Source: an uncultured Candidatus Competibacteraceae bacterium
GTDB lineage: Bacteria > Pseudomonadota > Gammaproteobacteria > Competibacterales > Competibacteraceae
DNA length: 44,687 nt
Direction of reading: 5' to 3'
Assembly: GCA_903879705.1 (NCBI GenBank)
Contig: CAIRMO010000090.1
Span: forward strand, 1-44,687
This document shows positions 27,999 to 38,654 of this stretch, in pieces (positions within the stretch are counted from its first letter, which is position 1; the number at the start of each line of letters is the position of its first letter). A program made the position numbers and the translations under genes. The notes beneath the pieces were generated by a model that was not told the DNA's origin, did no database searches, and saw nothing but the letters and a program-made list of their open reading frames with translations.

Positions 27999-29003
27999 AT
28001 GCCATCAAAATTGCCCAACACAATGACGGTGATTGAAATTACCGAGTCCGGCGGCCCGGAAAAATTGGTTCCAGCCCGCCGCGAGATTCCAACTCCAGCG
28101 TCCGGTGAAGTCTTGATCCAGGTGACTGCGGCTGGCATCAATCGTCCGGATTGCCTGCAACGCCAAGGGGGTTATCCGCCGCCGCCGGGCGCGTCTGATA
28201 TTCCCGGTCTGGAAGTCGCCGGTACGATTGTCGCCTTGGGCGCGGGGGTAGAGACCTGGAAAACCGGCGACGAGATTTGCGCCTTGCTGACCGGCGGCGG
28301 CTATGCCGAATATTGTGTCGCGCCCGCTCTACAATGCTTGCCGGTTCCCGCTGGGCTAACCCTGCAACAGGCCGCTGCATTGCCAGAAAATTTTTTCACC
28401 GTCTGGAGTAATGTGTTCGACCGGGCGCGGCTACAACCGGGTGAAAGTCTATTGGTTCATGGCGGCGCGTCCGGCATCGGCGTTACCGCCATTCAACTGG
28501 CCCGGGCGTTGGGGTCGCGGGTTTTCGCCACTGTCGGCGCCGACCGCAAAGTGCAACCCTGTCTCGACCTGGGCGCAGAGCGAGTCATCAATTACCGCAA
28601 AGAAGACTTTGTTAAAGCGATCAAGGACGCTACCGGCAACCGGGGAGTAGATGTGACGCTGGATATGGTCGGTGGTGACTACGTTCAGCGTAACCTCAGC
28701 GCTTTGGCCGTCGAGGGCCGGCTCGTGTTTATTGCTTTCCTGCGCGGGGCCAAGATCGAATTGAATCTAGCCCCGGTGATGATGAAGCGGCTGACGATCA
28801 CCGGCTCAACCTTGCGATCACGCCCCATTGAACATAAGGCCGCTATCGCCGCCGCCCTGCAAAAAACCGTCTGGCCGTTGCTCACCAGCGGCGCAATCCA
28901 GCCGATCATTGACCGGATTTTCCCCTTGCCCGAAGCCGTCTCCGCCCATGCCCTGATGGAATCGAACCAGCATATCGGCAAGCTGCTGCTTCAGGTTACC
29001 TGA
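27999..29003 (+). CDS. Zinc-free quinone oxidoreductase, MDR superfamily (PIG3-like)
   Basis: This 334-residue NAD(P)H-dependent oxidoreductase is of the PIG3/TP53I3 type. The N-terminal catalytic part has GINRPDCLQRQG and GLEVAGTIVALG. The cofactor-binding Rossmann motif is HGGASGIGVTAIQLA. RLTITGSTLRSR and the final HIGKLLLQV complete the family pattern. The cysteine and histidine zinc ligands of alcohol dehydrogenases are absent. The start could be the ATG at 27999 or the one at 28023 (MTVIEITESGGPE), which aligns better with relatives. It begins 18 bases after nrdJb and may be cotranscribed, though no functional link is evident. Confidence 0.88.
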   Translation: MPSKLPNTMTVIEITESGGPEKLVPARREIPTPASGEVLIQVTAAGINRPDCLQRQGGYPPPPGASDIPGLEVAGTIVALGAGVETWKTGDEICALLTGGGYAEYCVAPALQCLPVPAGLTLQQAAALPENFFTVWSNVFDRARLQPGESLLVHGGASGIGVTAIQLARALGSRVFATVGADRKVQPCLDLGAERVINYRKEDFVKAIKDATGNRGVDVTLDMVGGDYVQRNLSALAVEGRLVFIAFLRGAKIELNLAPVMMKRLTITGSTLRSRPIEHKAAIAAALQKTVWPLLTSGAIQPIIDRIFPLPEAVSAHALMESNQHIGKLLLQVT

Positions 29004-29306
29004 CCCCGCTTTTCCCGCCGCCTCCGAACCCTGCGCCCCGCTGCGGTTCCGACAATTTATTCTGCACTGCAACAAAAAGTCAGTTATGGTGTCCTTACCG
29101 TAGCTGACTCGCCGGCACGGATCGCCGGAAAAATCGTGATCGATCAACTAGAGTGGATAGTGGGTGTTGCCTGATATCCAGCTTTCTGCTGAAGACGTCA
29201 AAACCGGTTTGGCAATCCACGATAACGAATCAGTCAAATAACCATATTTCGCGAGACACGTTGGGCCGGTGAGCGTACCCCGGTTATGAATGAGAGGTTG
29301 AATTCC
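29004..29306. other. 303-base intergenic region after the oxidoreductase gene
   Basis: It holds a short GC hairpin (CCGGC and GCCGG around ACGGATC near 29113-29129) but no T-run, and no gene I can support. The promoter of the following small ORF probably lies here. Confidence 0.4.
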
Positions 29307-29480
29307 ATGCGCATCCGTTACCCCTTTCACCACCCGTTTATCTGGTTTGAAAATGGCGGCTGGTGGTTCAAAGTCTTTGACGAATGCTTCGGTCCGTATC
29401 AGAACATGATCGAAGCCCGCCATAATTTTCTTGTTATTAAAGGGCTTAGCCAACAGCTCCGCGAAGCGGTTGCTGGTTAG
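29307..29480 (+). CDS. Small hypothetical protein (57 aa)
   Basis: The ATG at 29307 is preceded by GAGAGG at a nine-base spacing, so it is favoured over the ATG at 29286. The product starts MRIRYPFHHPFIWFENGG and is rich in aromatic residues: WFENGGWWFKVFDECFGPY, then a short helix (NMIEARHNFLVIKGL). This resembles small one-domain proteins with a Trp-rich sheet, but I cannot name a family. The next gene starts 17 bases after its stop, suggesting a two-gene unit. Confidence 0.5.
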   Translation: MRIRYPFHHPFIWFENGGWWFKVFDECFGPYQNMIEARHNFLVIKGLSQQLREAVAG

Positions 29481-29497
29481 TCAGAGCGTGCTGAAAG

Positions 29498-30460
29498 ATG
29501 GAACTCGATCCCGAAATTCACGCTGCAGTCAGCGAGGCAACGCGCCGTTACCTCATTAAACGCCGCACCCGGGTTGCTCCTTTCACCCGGCGGCATTTTT
29601 CGTTCAAAGGCGCATGGCGAATCAACCGGCGCGCCCTCGGCAAAGATTTGTTGCGTACTCCAGCCAATGTGCTGTGGGCAGTTCCGCAATTGCTGGCGCA
29701 GGGCGGTGCGACGCTTGCTCGCAAGCTGAGGTTTGAAAACCTGGCTCACCAGTTCGAACGCCTGCCGCCCGGGTTCAAAACGGATGTTGAACGGGAGGTT
29801 GAATGGCTAATTTACAGCGAGTTGCTGGAATTGCCTTTTACCCAGGATGACCGCCGCTGTACCCATGACGCGCTTCTGGAAGAAATTCTGGCGCATCCCC
29901 CCATCACTCAATTGTTAATCCTGGCACTGCAACGACTGGATCAGCTCGCCCAGCAGCAGAACTTCCGGCAACGGCTTGAAGAGTATCTGACTACCTACAC
30001 GACTAGCCGCACCGCAGCGGCGGATTTGTCCGGATCCTTGCTTAGCCTGGCCGCCGGAGTTGCGGCTTTCAAGCAGTTCACCCCCGGTGCCATGGCCGTT
30101 GGTAGCGCAGCAGCAACCGCCATCGCCAATCAGCTGGCTATCGCCAACTTTGCGCTGGGCTCGACGCTCGGCTCGTTTTATTACGGCCTGTTTCCGGCTG
30201 TCGCCTCTACCGGATTACTGGCCGCGACCACTGGTGGGCTAATCGCAGCGCTGGGTATTCTGAGTGCCCTTGCCGGCGTGATTACCGATCCACTCCAGCA
30301 AGCCCTCGGTCTACATGAACGTAAATTGTTAAAATTACTGGATACGCTCGAACAGGAACTCACCGATCAGGGCGACGGCTACCGTCTGCACGATGCCTAT
30401 GCTGCACGAATTTTCGACCTTTGGGACCTGCTGCAAACTACAACCCGCGTCTTGGCCTGA
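29498..30460 (+). CDS. Hypothetical membrane-associated protein (320 aa)
   Basis: The N-terminal half is basic and amphipathic (RRYLIKRRTRVAPFTRRHF, then FKGAWRINRRALGKDLL) and is followed by a helical middle. Between residues ~175 and 270 there are two or three hydrophobic stretches (GSLLSLAAGVAAF, AMAVGSAAATAIANQLAIA, ASTGLLAATTGGLIAALGIL) consistent with membrane segments. The C-terminus is helical and soluble. It faintly recalls the DUF6635 family of proteobacterial unknowns; I am not certain. It is convergent with the ribosomal block and shares the region with a 57-residue ORF just upstream. Confidence 0.6.
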   Translation: MELDPEIHAAVSEATRRYLIKRRTRVAPFTRRHFSFKGAWRINRRALGKDLLRTPANVLWAVPQLLAQGGATLARKLRFENLAHQFERLPPGFKTDVEREVEWLIYSELLELPFTQDDRRCTHDALLEEILAHPPITQLLILALQRLDQLAQQQNFRQRLEEYLTTYTTSRTAAADLSGSLLSLAAGVAAFKQFTPGAMAVGSAAATAIANQLAIANFALGSTLGSFYYGLFPAVASTGLLAATTGGLIAALGILSALAGVITDPLQQALGLHERKLLKLLDTLEQELTDQGDGYRLHDAYAARIFDLWDLLQTTTRVLA

Positions 30461-30495
30461 TGCCATCCATCATCTGTTTAGCGAATCGCAGCCGC

Positions 30496-30520
30496 AAAAA
30501 AACCGGGACCAGCCCGGCTT
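30496..30520 (-). terminator. Intrinsic terminator of the alpha (rplQ) operon
   Basis: On the minus strand CCGGG and CCCGG pair around CTGGT and are followed by a run of seven T. This is a classic rho-independent terminator 23 bases after the rplQ stop, closing the whole ribosomal block. Confidence 0.85.
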
Positions 30521-30542
30521 TCCGTTTACAACGTACTCCGTT

Positions 30543-30917
30543 CTATTCAGCTACTGCCTTAGGCCGATCCACCAGCTCAACATAGGCCATAGGGGCGTTG
30601 TCGCCGGCGCGGAACCCGCACTTCAGAATCCGCAGGTATCCACCCGGACGCAACTGATAGTGGGGCCCTAACTGATTAAACAGCTTGGTCACCACGCCCC
30701 TGTCACGCAGCCGGTCAAAGGCCAGCCGCCGGTGCGCCACACTATCCTGCTTGGACAGGGTGATCAGCGGTTCAGCGACTTGCCGCAACTCCTTGGCCTT
30801 AGGTAGCGTGGTGCGGATGAGTTCATGGGTAAACAGCGAAGCGGCCATGTTGCGTAACATGGCCTTGCGATGGCTGCTGGTGCGATTTAACTTGCGACCG
30901 GCTTTGCGATGGCGCAT
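30543..30917 (-). CDS. rplQ: 50S ribosomal protein L17
   Basis: This 124-residue large-subunit protein opens [20 protein letters not shown] and has [32 protein letters not shown] and [12 protein letters not shown], all family hallmarks. It is the last gene of the alpha operon, 70 bases after rpoA, and is followed by the terminator. Length is normal. Confidence 0.97.
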   Translation of the reverse strand: MRHRKAGRKLNRTSSHRKAMLRNMAASLFTHELIRTTLPKAKELRQVAEPLITLSKQDSVAHRRLAFDRLRDRGVVTKLFNQLGPHYQLRPGGYLRILKCGFRAGDNAPMAYVELVDRPKAVAE

Positions 30918-30987
30918 GACGACAGTTCCTTAAAAAACGCGAAAATTCGGATCAGCAAACGACGCTGGCGGATATTGAAGAACCGCC

Positions 30988-32103
30988 TTATTCAGCTTCG
31001 GTTTCAGTTTCGCCATCCGCTACCGCAGTATGCGATTCTGCTTGGGATAGCTTCTCTGCATCCGCCGCCGCATCGGCGGCCATACTCGCCCGCCGTGCGG
31101 CGGCCCGTTCTTCAGCTTGCTCGAGATTCAGGTTTGGCGGCGGCCAGTTATCAACCTTCATCCCCAAGGCCAGCTTGAACTTGGATAGCACATCCTTGAT
31201 CTCAGTCAGCGATTTCTTGCCAAGATTCGGCGTTTTGAGCAATTCCGATTCAGTGCGCTGTACCAGATCGCCAATGTAATTGATATTTTCAGCTTTCAGG
31301 CAATTGGCTGAGCGTACTGTCAGCTCTAAATCGTCCACCGGCTGAGTCAGGACCGGGTCGATATCCACCAGTGGCATCAGGATGGGTTCATCCTGTTTTC
31401 CTTGGAGATCGATAAATACTGACAACTGATCCAGCAAAATCCGAGCCGCAGTACGGATGGATTCCTCCGGATCAATCGTACCGTTGGTTTCCAGATCCAG
31501 AATCAGTTTGTCAAGGTTGGTACGCTGTTCAACGCGGGCGCTCTCAACCCGATAGCTGATTCGTTCAACGGGACTAAAAGAAGCATCCAGCCGCAACCGA
31601 CCAATCGATTGGGTTTCACTGTCAACACCTTCCCGCTGGGTAGCCGGCCAGTAACCACGTCCTCGCTCGACCTTAATCCGCATGCTCAACTCGCCGCTCT
31701 TGGTCAGATGGGCAATGACATGATTCGGATTAGCGATATCCACCGCATGGGTTTTCTCGATATCGCCCGCTACTACCCGCCCTGGCCCCTTCTTGGTGAG
31801 CGTCAATTCAGCGTCTATAACGCCTTCTTGCAGAGTGACCGCTACCCCTTTCAGGTTGAGCAAGATGTCAATGACATCCTCCTGTACACCTTCTATGGTG
31901 GAGTACTCGTGTAGCACCCCATCGATCACGCACTCGACAATGGCGGCTCCAGGAATGGAGGACAGCAGAATCCGCCGCAAGGCATTGCCGAGGGTATAGC
32001 CAAAGCCACGCTCCAGCGGCTCCACGGTCACTCGCGCCAACCGCGGCCCCAGTTTCTCCACTTCGACGCGGGTCGGTTTCAGCAAATCAAATGCACCCAC
32101 CAT
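30988..32103 (-). CDS. rpoA: RNA polymerase alpha subunit
   Basis: RpoA dimerises to nucleate assembly of RNA polymerase, and its C-terminal domain contacts UP elements and activators. The N-terminal domain shows [20 protein letters not shown]. The C-terminal domain shows [16 protein letters not shown] and [20 protein letters not shown] chose the ATG at 32103 because GAGGG lies just upstream and the N-terminus then aligns with relatives; a start at 32127 would overlap rpsD by four bases. The protein is 371 residues, about 40 longer than usual. The extra part is an acidic, Ala/Glu-rich tail after the C-terminal domain. Confidence 0.95.
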   Translation of the reverse strand: MVGAFDLLKPTRVEVEKLGPRLARVTVEPLERGFGYTLGNALRRILLSSIPGAAIVECVIDGVLHEYSTIEGVQEDVIDILLNLKGVAVTLQEGVIDAELTLTKKGPGRVVAGDIEKTHAVDIANPNHVIAHLTKSGELSMRIKVERGRGYWPATQREGVDSETQSIGRLRLDASFSPVERISYRVESARVEQRTNLDKLILDLETNGTIDPEESIRTAARILLDQLSVFIDLQGKQDEPILMPLVDIDPVLTQPVDDLELTVRSANCLKAENINYIGDLVQRTESELLKTPNLGKKSLTEIKDVLSKFKLALGMKVDNWPPPNLNLEQAEERAAARRASMAADAAADAEKLSQAESHTAVADGETETEAE

Positions 32104-32123
32104 CCGTTTACCCTCGGAGTCGG

Positions 32124-32744
32124 TCACTTGGAATACAACTCCACTACCAGAGACTCGTTGATATCCGGCGGCAGATCGCCACGATCAGGAACCCGCTTGA
32201 ATACCCCGCTGAGTTTACTGATATCCACCTCTACCCACTCCGGGAAACCATGCCCCTGGGCTAACTGTAGCGAGTACTGGATACGAGTCTGATTACGGCT
32301 TTTTTCATGGACCGCAACCATATCCCCGGCGCGAACTTGGCAAGAAGGAATATTGACCCGCTGGCCATTGACGGTAATCGCCCGGTGAGAAACCAGTTGC
32401 CTAGCTTCAGCGCGGGTGCTACCAAAACCCATCCGGTACACCACGTTATCCAAACGGCATTCCAGCAGTTTCAGCAGATTTTCACCGGTCGCACCACGAC
32501 GACGGGCCGCTTCTTTATAGTAGTTGAGGAATTGCCGCTCCAGCACGCCATAGGTGCGACGCAGTTTCTGTTTTTCCCGCAACTGCAAGCCATAGTCGGA
32601 CAGCCGGGGACGGCGGGCACCATGCTGGCCCGGCGGCCGTTCCAGATTGCACTTGGACTCTACGGGCCGGGCGGCGGATTTGAGAAACAGATCCACACCT
32701 TCCCGACGGCTCAGCTTGCATTTAGGACCGAGATATCTCGCCAC
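32124..32744 (-). CDS. rpsD: 30S ribosomal protein S4
   Basis: S4 is an early-assembling 16S rRNA-binding protein and a known translational repressor of the alpha operon in E. coli. The 206 residues begin [20 protein letters not shown] and include [25 protein letters not shown] and the S4 RNA-binding domain ([20 protein letters not shown]). It is followed by rpoA and preceded by rpsK. Confidence 0.97.
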   Translation of the reverse strand: MARYLGPKCKLSRREGVDLFLKSAARPVESKCNLERPPGQHGARRPRLSDYGLQLREKQKLRRTYGVLERQFLNYYKEAARRRGATGENLLKLLECRLDNVVYRMGFGSTRAEARQLVSHRAITVNGQRVNIPSCQVRAGDMVAVHEKSRNQTRIQYSLQLAQGHGFPEWVEVDISKLSGVFKRVPDRGDLPPDINESLVVELYSK

Positions 32745-32759
32745 GGTAGGACTCCTGAA

Positions 32760-33149
32760 CTAGACGCGCCGACGTTTCGGAGGACGGCAGCCGTTATGGG
32801 GAATCGGCGTGACGTCCATGATGCTCATGATCTTGAATCCGGCGGCATTCAACGAGCGAACCGCCGATTCGCGACCCGGACCTGGGCCCTTGACGTTGAC
32901 TTCCAGATTCTTGACACCGTACTCCTTCACCACATTACCGACCCGCTCAGCGGCGACTTGCGCTGCGAACGGGGTACTCTTGCGGGAACCGCGAAAACCC
33001 GATCCACCCGAAGTAGCCCATGCCAAGGTATTGCCCTGACGGTCAGTGATCGTGATGATGGTGTTGTTGAACGAGGCGTGGACATGGGCGATGCCATCCA
33101 CCACATTTTTTTTGACGCGCTTGCGCGTTTTGGTAACCGGTTTTGCCAT
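32760..33149 (-). CDS. rpsK: 30S ribosomal protein S11
   Basis: S11 lies in the small-subunit platform near the E site. The 129 residues include [47 protein letters not shown] and the basic tail [11 protein letters not shown]. It sits 15 bases before rpsD and 41 bases after rpsM. Confidence 0.97.
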   Translation of the reverse strand: MAKPVTKTRKRVKKNVVDGIAHVHASFNNTIITITDRQGNTLAWATSGGSGFRGSRKSTPFAAQVAAERVGNVVKEYGVKNLEVNVKGPGPGRESAVRSLNAAGFKIMSIMDVTPIPHNGCRPPKRRRV

Positions 33150-33190
33150 GCTCCGACCTATGCCAGCGGATTTACAGAAAACTCAGGCGT

Positions 33191-33547
33191 CTATTTGCGG
33201 ATTGCGCGGCGCGGACCCTTGCGCGTCCGGGCGTTGGTGCGAGTGCGTTGACCCCGCACCGGCAGACCGCGCCGATGCCGCAGGCCCCGATAGCAGCCCA
33301 CATCCATCAGTCGCTTGATGCTCATCGAAACTTCACGGCGCAAATCGCCTTCTACAACATACTTACCCACTTCAGCGCGTAATGCGTCAACTTGGGCTTC
33401 ATCCAAATCCCGCACTTTGCGATCCGGGGGAACATGGACTGCTGCACAAATCTGCTTGGCTCGGGTCGAACCAATACCATAAATAGCCTGCAACGCGATG
33501 ATCGCGTGTTTATTGACCGGAATGTTGATGCCTGCAATACGGGCCAT
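33191..33547 (-). CDS. rpsM: 30S ribosomal protein S13
   Basis: S13 is in the head of the 30S subunit and contacts the P-site tRNA and the 50S subunit. The 118-residue protein begins [19 protein letters not shown] and has [33 protein letters not shown] and the basic tail. The ATG at 33547 has GGAGG 11 bases upstream; an upstream in-frame extension to 33592 is unlikely. It is the first gene of the alpha operon proper, after rpmJ. Confidence 0.96.
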   Translation of the reverse strand: MARIAGINIPVNKHAIIALQAIYGIGSTRAKQICAAVHVPPDRKVRDLDEAQVDALRAEVGKYVVEGDLRREVSMSIKRLMDVGCYRGLRHRRGLPVRGQRTRTNARTRKGPRRAIRK

Positions 33548-33645
33548 GCCTTGAAACTCCTCCCATCGCCGCCAGGTAATCCATCCACGCAAAAGAGCGG
33601 GAGTGTACTTGGGTCAGCGCTGCAAAATCAATCAGAATTGTTGGT

Positions 33646-33759
33646 TTATCCCTGCCGCTGTTTGTGGCGGGCATCCTTGCAGATCACCCGCACTACGCGG
33701 TCACGGCGGATGATTTTGCAGTTGCGACAGATTTTTTTTACCGAGGCGCGTACTTTCAT
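33646..33759 (-). CDS. rpmJ: 50S ribosomal protein L36
   Basis: This is a 37-residue zinc-ribbon protein, [19 protein letters not shown] then [18 protein letters not shown]. Ligands C11, C14, C27 and H32 are all present, so it is the zinc-binding (C+) form. The ATG at 33759 is used; an ATG directly before it at 33762 would add one Met. It sits between secY and rpsM, its usual place. Confidence 0.95.
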   Translation of the reverse strand: MKVRASVKKICRNCKIIRRDRVVRVICKDARHKQRQG

Positions 33760-33825
33760 CATCGTTCTCCAGATTCAATTCGACAAGCGCCATCTAAAAT
33801 AACAGCGCTTGGTTAATGGCTTCAA

Positions 33826-35154
33826 TCAGCGCAACAGATTTTGGCCTTTGAAACTACTTTTCTTCAACAGGCTCTCGTACTGATGCGACATCAGGTGCGC
33901 CTGAACCTGGGCCATAAAGTCCATCACCACTACCACGATAATCAACAGTGATGTTCCGCCAAAATAGAATGGCACCCGCCAGTACAGAATGAGAAACTCG
34001 GGTAGCAGACAGACGACAGTGATGTAGGCAGCACCCACCAGAGTCAACCGGGTTAATACCTTATCGATGTAAGTCGCCGTCTGCAAACCCGGACGGATAC
34101 CCGGAATAAATGCTCCAGACTTCTTCAGATTATCGGCGGTTTCCTTGGAATTAAATACCAGCGCTGTGTAAAAGAAGCAGAAAAAGATAATCAGACCAGC
34201 ATAAAGCAGTACATACAGCGGTTGTCCGGGCGACAAAGCCGAACTGATGTCTCGCAGCCATTCCATGTGCGGGGCGTTACCGAACCAACTGCCCAAGGTT
34301 GCTGGAAACAGAATTAGGCTAGAGGCAAAGATCGGCGGGATGACGCCCGACATATTCAGCTTCAGTGGCAAATGAGTCGTCTGGGCGGCATACACTTTCC
34401 GACCCTGCTGACGTTTAGCGTAGTTGACCGTGATCCGACGCTGGCCGCGCTCGACAAAGACCACAAATCCGGTGACTACTACCGAGAGCAACAACAGAAA
34501 CAGCACCAATATGACATGCAGTTCGCCGGTACGAGCCAACTCCAGGGTACCGCCGACGGCCTGTGGCAATCCGGCGACGATGCCGGCGAAAATAATCATG
34601 GAAATACCGTTGCCGATGCCGCGCTCGGTGATCTGCTCACCCAGCCACATCAGGAACAGGGTGCCGGTCACCAAGGTAATGGTCGCCGTCATAATGAAAC
34701 CGATACCGGGAGCAATCACTACCGAGGCGCCACCCGCCATCTGGTTTTGCAAGGCGATGCTGACGCCAATCCCTTGGAATGCCGCCAATACCACAGTCAG
34801 ATAGCGGGTATAGCGTGTCAGGGTGTGGCGCCCGGCAGCGCCTCCTTCCTTGCGCAACTGTTCAAGCGCCGGAACAACCATCGACATCAGCTGCAGAATG
34901 ATGGACGCCGAAATGTAGGGCATGACCCCTAAGGCGAAGACGCTTAATCGCCGCAACGCACCACCCGAAAACATGTTGAACATGTCAAGAATGGTCCCGC
35001 GCTGCTGATCGAACAACTGCGCCATCGCGTGCGGGTCAATGCCCGGCACCGGAATGTGGGCGCCGATACGGAACACCAACAACGCCCCCAGCAGGAACAG
35101 CAGACGTTGACGCAGTTCAGTCATTTTGCCGAGATCCGGCAGGGCAGCAGCCAT
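33826..35154 (-). CDS. secY: Protein translocase subunit SecY
   Basis: SecY is the channel of the SecYEG translocon in the inner membrane. The 442-residue protein has ten predicted membrane segments, beginning with [20 protein letters not shown]. Conserved blocks include [26 protein letters not shown] and [20 protein letters not shown]. Length is normal. It follows rplO by five bases. Confidence 0.97.
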   Translation of the reverse strand: MAAALPDLGKMTELRQRLLFLLGALLVFRIGAHIPVPGIDPHAMAQLFDQQRGTILDMFNMFSGGALRRLSVFALGVMPYISASIILQLMSMVVPALEQLRKEGGAAGRHTLTRYTRYLTVVLAAFQGIGVSIALQNQMAGGASVVIAPGIGFIMTATITLVTGTLFLMWLGEQITERGIGNGISMIIFAGIVAGLPQAVGGTLELARTGELHVILVLFLLLLSVVVTGFVVFVERGQRRITVNYAKRQQGRKVYAAQTTHLPLKLNMSGVIPPIFASSLILFPATLGSWFGNAPHMEWLRDISSALSPGQPLYVLLYAGLIIFFCFFYTALVFNSKETADNLKKSGAFIPGIRPGLQTATYIDKVLTRLTLVGAAYITVVCLLPEFLILYWRVPFYFGGTSLLIIVVVVMDFMAQVQAHLMSHQYESLLKKSSFKGQNLLR

Positions 35155-35159
35155 CGCGG

Positions 35160-35594
35160 TTACTCTTGAATCGTTCCGCCAGCCGCGAGTACCGCATCAC
35201 GGGCACCTTTGGTTAGCGCCAGACCACGCAGAATCACCGGCTTACCCAGCTTGCCGGAAACGATTACTTTGGCTTTTTTGGCGAAGATCGGAACCAGATT
35301 AGCGGCCTTAAGCGCCGCCAGATCGATGACCTCGGCCTTCACCTTTTCCAATGCGGCCAGCCGCACCTCGGCAGTCTCCTTGGCGGTCATTGAATGGAAG
35401 CCACGCTTGGGCAGTCGCCGCTGCAAGGGCATCTGGCCGCCTTCAAAACCGACTTTATGATAGCCGCCAGCGCGAGCGTGCTGGCCTTTATGGCCTCGCC
35501 CGCTGGTCTTGCCGAGGCCGGAACCGATGCCGCGCCCGACCCGTTGCTTGTCCGGACGACTGCCGGAAGCTGGTTTGAGGGTATTGAGTCGCAT
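35160..35594 (-). CDS. rplO: 50S ribosomal protein L15
   Basis: This 144-residue assembly protein of the large subunit begins [20 protein letters not shown]. It has [37 protein letters not shown] and [20 protein letters not shown]. It lies between rpmD and secY with only a few bases on either side. Confidence 0.97.
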   Translation of the reverse strand: MRLNTLKPASGSRPDKQRVGRGIGSGLGKTSGRGHKGQHARAGGYHKVGFEGGQMPLQRRLPKRGFHSMTAKETAEVRLAALEKVKAEVIDLAALKAANLVPIFAKKAKVIVSGKLGKPVILRGLALTKGARDAVLAAGGTIQE

Positions 35595-35597
35595 GGT

Positions 35598-35783
35598 TCA
35601 GGCCTCCTCGACCTTGAGCAGGTAGGACACCTTGCGGATCATGCCGCGATTTTCCGGGGTATCGACGATCACCGAAATACTGTGGGTCCGCCGTAATCCC
35701 AGTCCGCGCACACAAGCCCGGTGGTTAGCCAGCCGGCCATGGGCGCTCTTGACCAGCGTCACTTTCAATTTGTTGTCGGCCAT
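35598..35783 (-). CDS. rpmD: 50S ribosomal protein L30
   Basis: This is a 61-residue protein with [20 protein letters not shown] and [20 protein letters not shown]. It is the short bacterial form and lies directly between rpsE and rplO. Confidence 0.95.
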   Translation of the reverse strand: MADNKLKVTLVKSAHGRLANHRACVRGLGLRRTHSISVIVDTPENRGMIRKVSYLLKVEEA

Positions 35784-35788
35784 GCGTC

Positions 35789-36298
35789 TTAACTCCGAAT
35801 CTCGTCCACGCTTTTGCCACGCTTGGCTGCCTGGTAATCAGGCGACCTCATCGTACTTAGACCGCGAATGGTCGCCCGCACCACATTAATGGGATTGCGC
35901 GAGCCGATACACTTGGCCAGCACATCCTTGACTCCGACCACATCAAACACCGCCCGCATCGCGCCGCCGGCAATAATGCCGGTGCCTTCCGAGGCCGGCT
36001 GCATGAACACCTGGGCTGCGCCATGCCGGGCCATCACCGGGTATTGCAGGGTAACGCCGTTGAGCGGAACCTTGCTCATGTTTTTGCGGGCCTTGTCCAT
36101 CGCTTTCTGAATCGCCATCGGCACTTCACGGGCCTTGCCATAACCCAGTCCAACCCGGCCATTGCCATCACCGACCACGGTCAGTGCGGTGAAACCAAAC
36201 TGCCGCCCGCCCTTGACTACCTTGGCTACGCGGTTGACGGTGATCAGTTTTTCCTGTAAGCCGTCGCTGTTTTGGGAACTTTCCACGTTCGTCGCCAT
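35789..36298 (-). CDS. rpsE: 30S ribosomal protein S5
   Basis: S5 helps translational accuracy and mRNA unwinding at the entry channel. The 169 residues contain the double-stranded RNA-binding fold ([40 protein letters not shown]) and the C-terminal [20 protein letters not shown]. Preceded by rplR, followed by rpmD. Confidence 0.97.
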   Translation of the reverse strand: MATNVESSQNSDGLQEKLITVNRVAKVVKGGRQFGFTALTVVGDGNGRVGLGYGKAREVPMAIQKAMDKARKNMSKVPLNGVTLQYPVMARHGAAQVFMQPASEGTGIIAGGAMRAVFDVVGVKDVLAKCIGSRNPINVVRATIRGLSTMRSPDYQAAKRGKSVDEIRS

Positions 36299-36307
36299 AT
36301 CTGCTCC

Positions 36308-36682
36308 TTAAAACTGCAAACCATGTTCGCGGGCGGCGTCAGCCAAGGCCTTGACTCGGCCGTGATACTTGAAGCCGGAACGGTCAAAGGCCACTTGAGT
36401 AATCCCGACCGCCTTGGCTTTCTCGGCAATCGCCTGGCCTACCGCCTTAGCGGCGGCAACATCGCCGGTGCTTTTGAGCGCTTGGCGCAAGGCCGGCTCC
36501 AAGGTAGAAGCGGCGGCCAGAGTCCGATCGCCGGCCTCTGCGGGAATAATGATCTGGGCGTAAATATGCCGGGGGGTGCGATGGATGCACAGGCGGCACA
36601 CACCCAGTTCCCGAATCTTGTAGCGGGTCCGCAACCCGCGCCGCAAGCGGGCGGTTTTCTTGTCGGCTGCTTTCTTGTCCAT
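36308..36682 (-). CDS. rplR: 50S ribosomal protein L18
   Basis: This 124-residue protein binds 5S rRNA together with L5. It begins [20 protein letters not shown] and has [15 protein letters not shown] and [20 protein letters not shown]. It is a few residues longer than the E. coli protein at the N-terminus. It lies between rplF and rpsE. Confidence 0.96.
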   Translation of the reverse strand: MDKKAADKKTARLRRGLRTRYKIRELGVCRLCIHRTPRHIYAQIIIPAEAGDRTLAAASTLEPALRQALKSTGDVAAAKAVGQAIAEKAKAVGITQVAFDRSGFKYHGRVKALADAAREHGLQF

Positions 36683-36692
36683 GATCAGTCTC

Positions 36693-37265
36693 TTACTTCT
36701 TCTTGGCTTCTTTCAGGATGATGGTCTCACCCGCATAACGCACACCCTTGCCCTTATAGGGTTCCGGCGGCCGATAGGCGCGAATTTGGGCGGCGACTTC
36801 GCCAACCTGTTGCTTGTCTACGCCCCGGATCATAATTTCGGTCGCAGTAGGCGTTTGAATGGCGATGCCCTCCGGGACCTTGAACTCAACCGGATGGGAG
36901 AAGCCAAGCGTCAGATTCAACACGCGGCCCTGCGCCTGAGCTTTGTAGCCGACCCCAACCAGCTGTAGCTTGCGCTGGAATCCGTCGGTCACGCCAATCA
37001 CCATGTTGTTGAGCAAGGCCCGCATGGTGCCGGTCATCGCCCGATACTTGGCTTCGTTGGTCAGGACCCGGGGGCTGACTTTCAGCTCTTCGCCATCGCG
37101 CTCGACCGCCACCCACGGATGCACCAGCAATTCTGCTGCGCCGTTCTTGCCCTTGAGCGCGACCTGCTGACCGATAATGGTCACATCGACGCCGACCGGC
37201 ACCGGGATGGGTTTCTTGCCGACCCGCGAGGTGCGAATTTTCTTTTCCTTGATGAGACTTGCCAT
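36693..37265 (-). CDS. rplF: 50S ribosomal protein L6
   Basis: This 190-residue large-subunit protein sits near the factor-binding site. It has [16 protein letters not shown], the L6 repeats ([40 protein letters not shown]) and [16 protein letters not shown]. The ATG at 37265 has AAGGAG just upstream and gives about 13 extra residues ([12 protein letters not shown]) before the usual SRVGKKP start. No better start exists between them. Confidence 0.95.
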   Translation of the reverse strand: MASLIKEKKIRTSRVGKKPIPVPVGVDVTIIGQQVALKGKNGAAELLVHPWVAVERDGEELKVSPRVLTNEAKYRAMTGTMRALLNNMVIGVTDGFQRKLQLVGVGYKAQAQGRVLNLTLGFSHPVEFKVPEGIAIQTPTATEIMIRGVDKQQVGEVAAQIRAYRPPEPYKGKGVRYAGETIILKEAKKK

Positions 37266-37278
37266 TGCGGTTGCTCCT

Positions 37279-37677
37279 TTAGGCCACGAAGCACAGCACT
37301 TCACCGCCATGACCTGCAACGCGGGCGGCGCGGTCGCTCATCAGACCCCGGGGCGTCGAAATAATCGCCACCCCTAATCCGTTCATCACGTTGGGCAAGT
37401 CATCCTTGCCGCAAAACACCCGCCGGCCTGGCTTGCTGATCCGGTCAATACGGTCGATCACCCGCCGCCCCTCGAAATATTTGAGGACAACCGTCAGTTC
37501 CGCCTTACCGGGGTCAGTCGGCACGACCGCAAAGTCGGTGATATAGCCCTCGTCACGCAACACTTGGGCAATGGCGGTCTTCACTTTGGAAGCCGGCATC
37601 GTCACCTGGGTTTTGGTGGCGCTCTGGGCGTTACGGATGCGGGTCAGCATGTCCGCAATGGGGTCGGTCATACTCAT
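37279..37677 (-). CDS. rpsH: 30S ribosomal protein S8
   Basis: S8 binds 16S rRNA in the central domain and regulates the spc operon in E. coli. The 132 residues begin [20 protein letters not shown] and end [20 protein letters not shown] then EVLCFVA. A 111-base gap, larger than the others here, separates it from rpsN; I see no gene in that gap. Confidence 0.97.
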   Translation of the reverse strand: MSMTDPIADMLTRIRNAQSATKTQVTMPASKVKTAIAQVLRDEGYITDFAVVPTDPGKAELTVVLKYFEGRRVIDRIDRISKPGRRVFCGKDDLPNVMNGLGVAIISTPRGLMSDRAARVAGHGGEVLCFVA

Positions 37678-37788
37678 TCTGAAAATTACTCCACAGGGTC
37701 AGTCGTGGGATCGCCGCTTGGAAGCGAAACAATCCCATGAACTTAAAAACTGGTGGTGGGACGGGATCGATTTAACCACTCGATTTAC

Positions 37789-38094
37789 TTACCAACTGGC
37801 TTTGCGCAGGCCCGGCACGTCGCCGCGCATGGTGGCTTCCCGCAGCTTGTTCCGGCCCAAGCCGAACTTGCGGTAAAAACCATGCGACCGTCCGGTTAGC
37901 CGGCAACGGTTGTGCAATCGGCTCGGACTGGCATCGCGGGGCTGCGCCTGCAATTTTTGCTGCGCTTCCCGCCGGCACTGATCACTATTTGCCGGGTCGC
38001 GGATGGTTTCCTTCAACTCGGCCCGCTGCGCGGCGTACTGCTTGACAATACGCGCCCGCTTGATCTCGCGGTTAATCATGCTCAGTTTTGCCAC
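37789..38094 (-). CDS. rpsN: 30S ribosomal protein S14
   Basis: This is a 101-residue, long-form S14 without the zinc cysteine pairs (C- form, as in E. coli). It begins [20 protein letters not shown] and has [20 protein letters not shown] and the terminal VPGLRKASW. It lies between rplE and rpsH. Confidence 0.96.
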   Translation of the reverse strand: MAKLSMINREIKRARIVKQYAAQRAELKETIRDPANSDQCRREAQQKLQAQPRDASPSRLHNRCRLTGRSHGFYRKFGLGRNKLREATMRGDVPGLRKASW

Positions 38095-38105
38095 AGACTG
38101 AATCC

Positions 38106-38645
38106 TCAGTTCCGGAACGGGAAATTGAATGCGGCCAGCAGAGCGCGGCCTTCTTCATCAGTCCGCGCCGTAGTGGTGATAGTGATGTCGAGGCCACGAA
38201 TGGCATCGATTTTGTCGTAGTCAATTTCCGGAAAAATGATCTGTTCGCGTACGCCCAAGCTGTAATTGCCGCGTCCATCAAAAGCCTTGGCACCGAAACC
38301 GCGAAAGTCACGGATGCGCGGAATAGCAATGTTGACCAGCCGATCCAGAAATTCGTACATCCGGTCGCGGCGCAGCGTCACTTTGCAGCCGATCGGCCAG
38401 CCCTCGCGGATTTTGAAGCCGGCAATGGACTTGCGCGACAGGGTAACGATGGGCTTTTGACCAGCGATCTGGGTTAGGTTGCTGACCGCATGATCCATGA
38501 TTTTCTTGTCAGCTACCGCCTCACCGACCCCCATGTTCAGGGTGATCTTGGTAATGCGCGGCACTTCCATGACATTGCGGTACTGGAACTGCTCGCGCAG
38601 CTTGGGTGCTACCGTTTCACGATAAAACTGTTGCAGTCGGGCCAT
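38106..38645 (-). CDS. rplE: 50S ribosomal protein L5
   Basis: This 179-residue 5S rRNA-binding protein of the central protuberance has the blocks [54 protein letters not shown] and [18 protein letters not shown]. Length is normal. Confidence 0.97.
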   Translation of the reverse strand: MARLQQFYRETVAPKLREQFQYRNVMEVPRITKITLNMGVGEAVADKKIMDHAVSNLTQIAGQKPIVTLSRKSIAGFKIREGWPIGCKVTLRRDRMYEFLDRLVNIAIPRIRDFRGFGAKAFDGRGNYSLGVREQIIFPEIDYDKIDAIRGLDITITTTARTDEEGRALLAAFNFPFRN

Positions 38646-38654
38646 GACTTTTCC

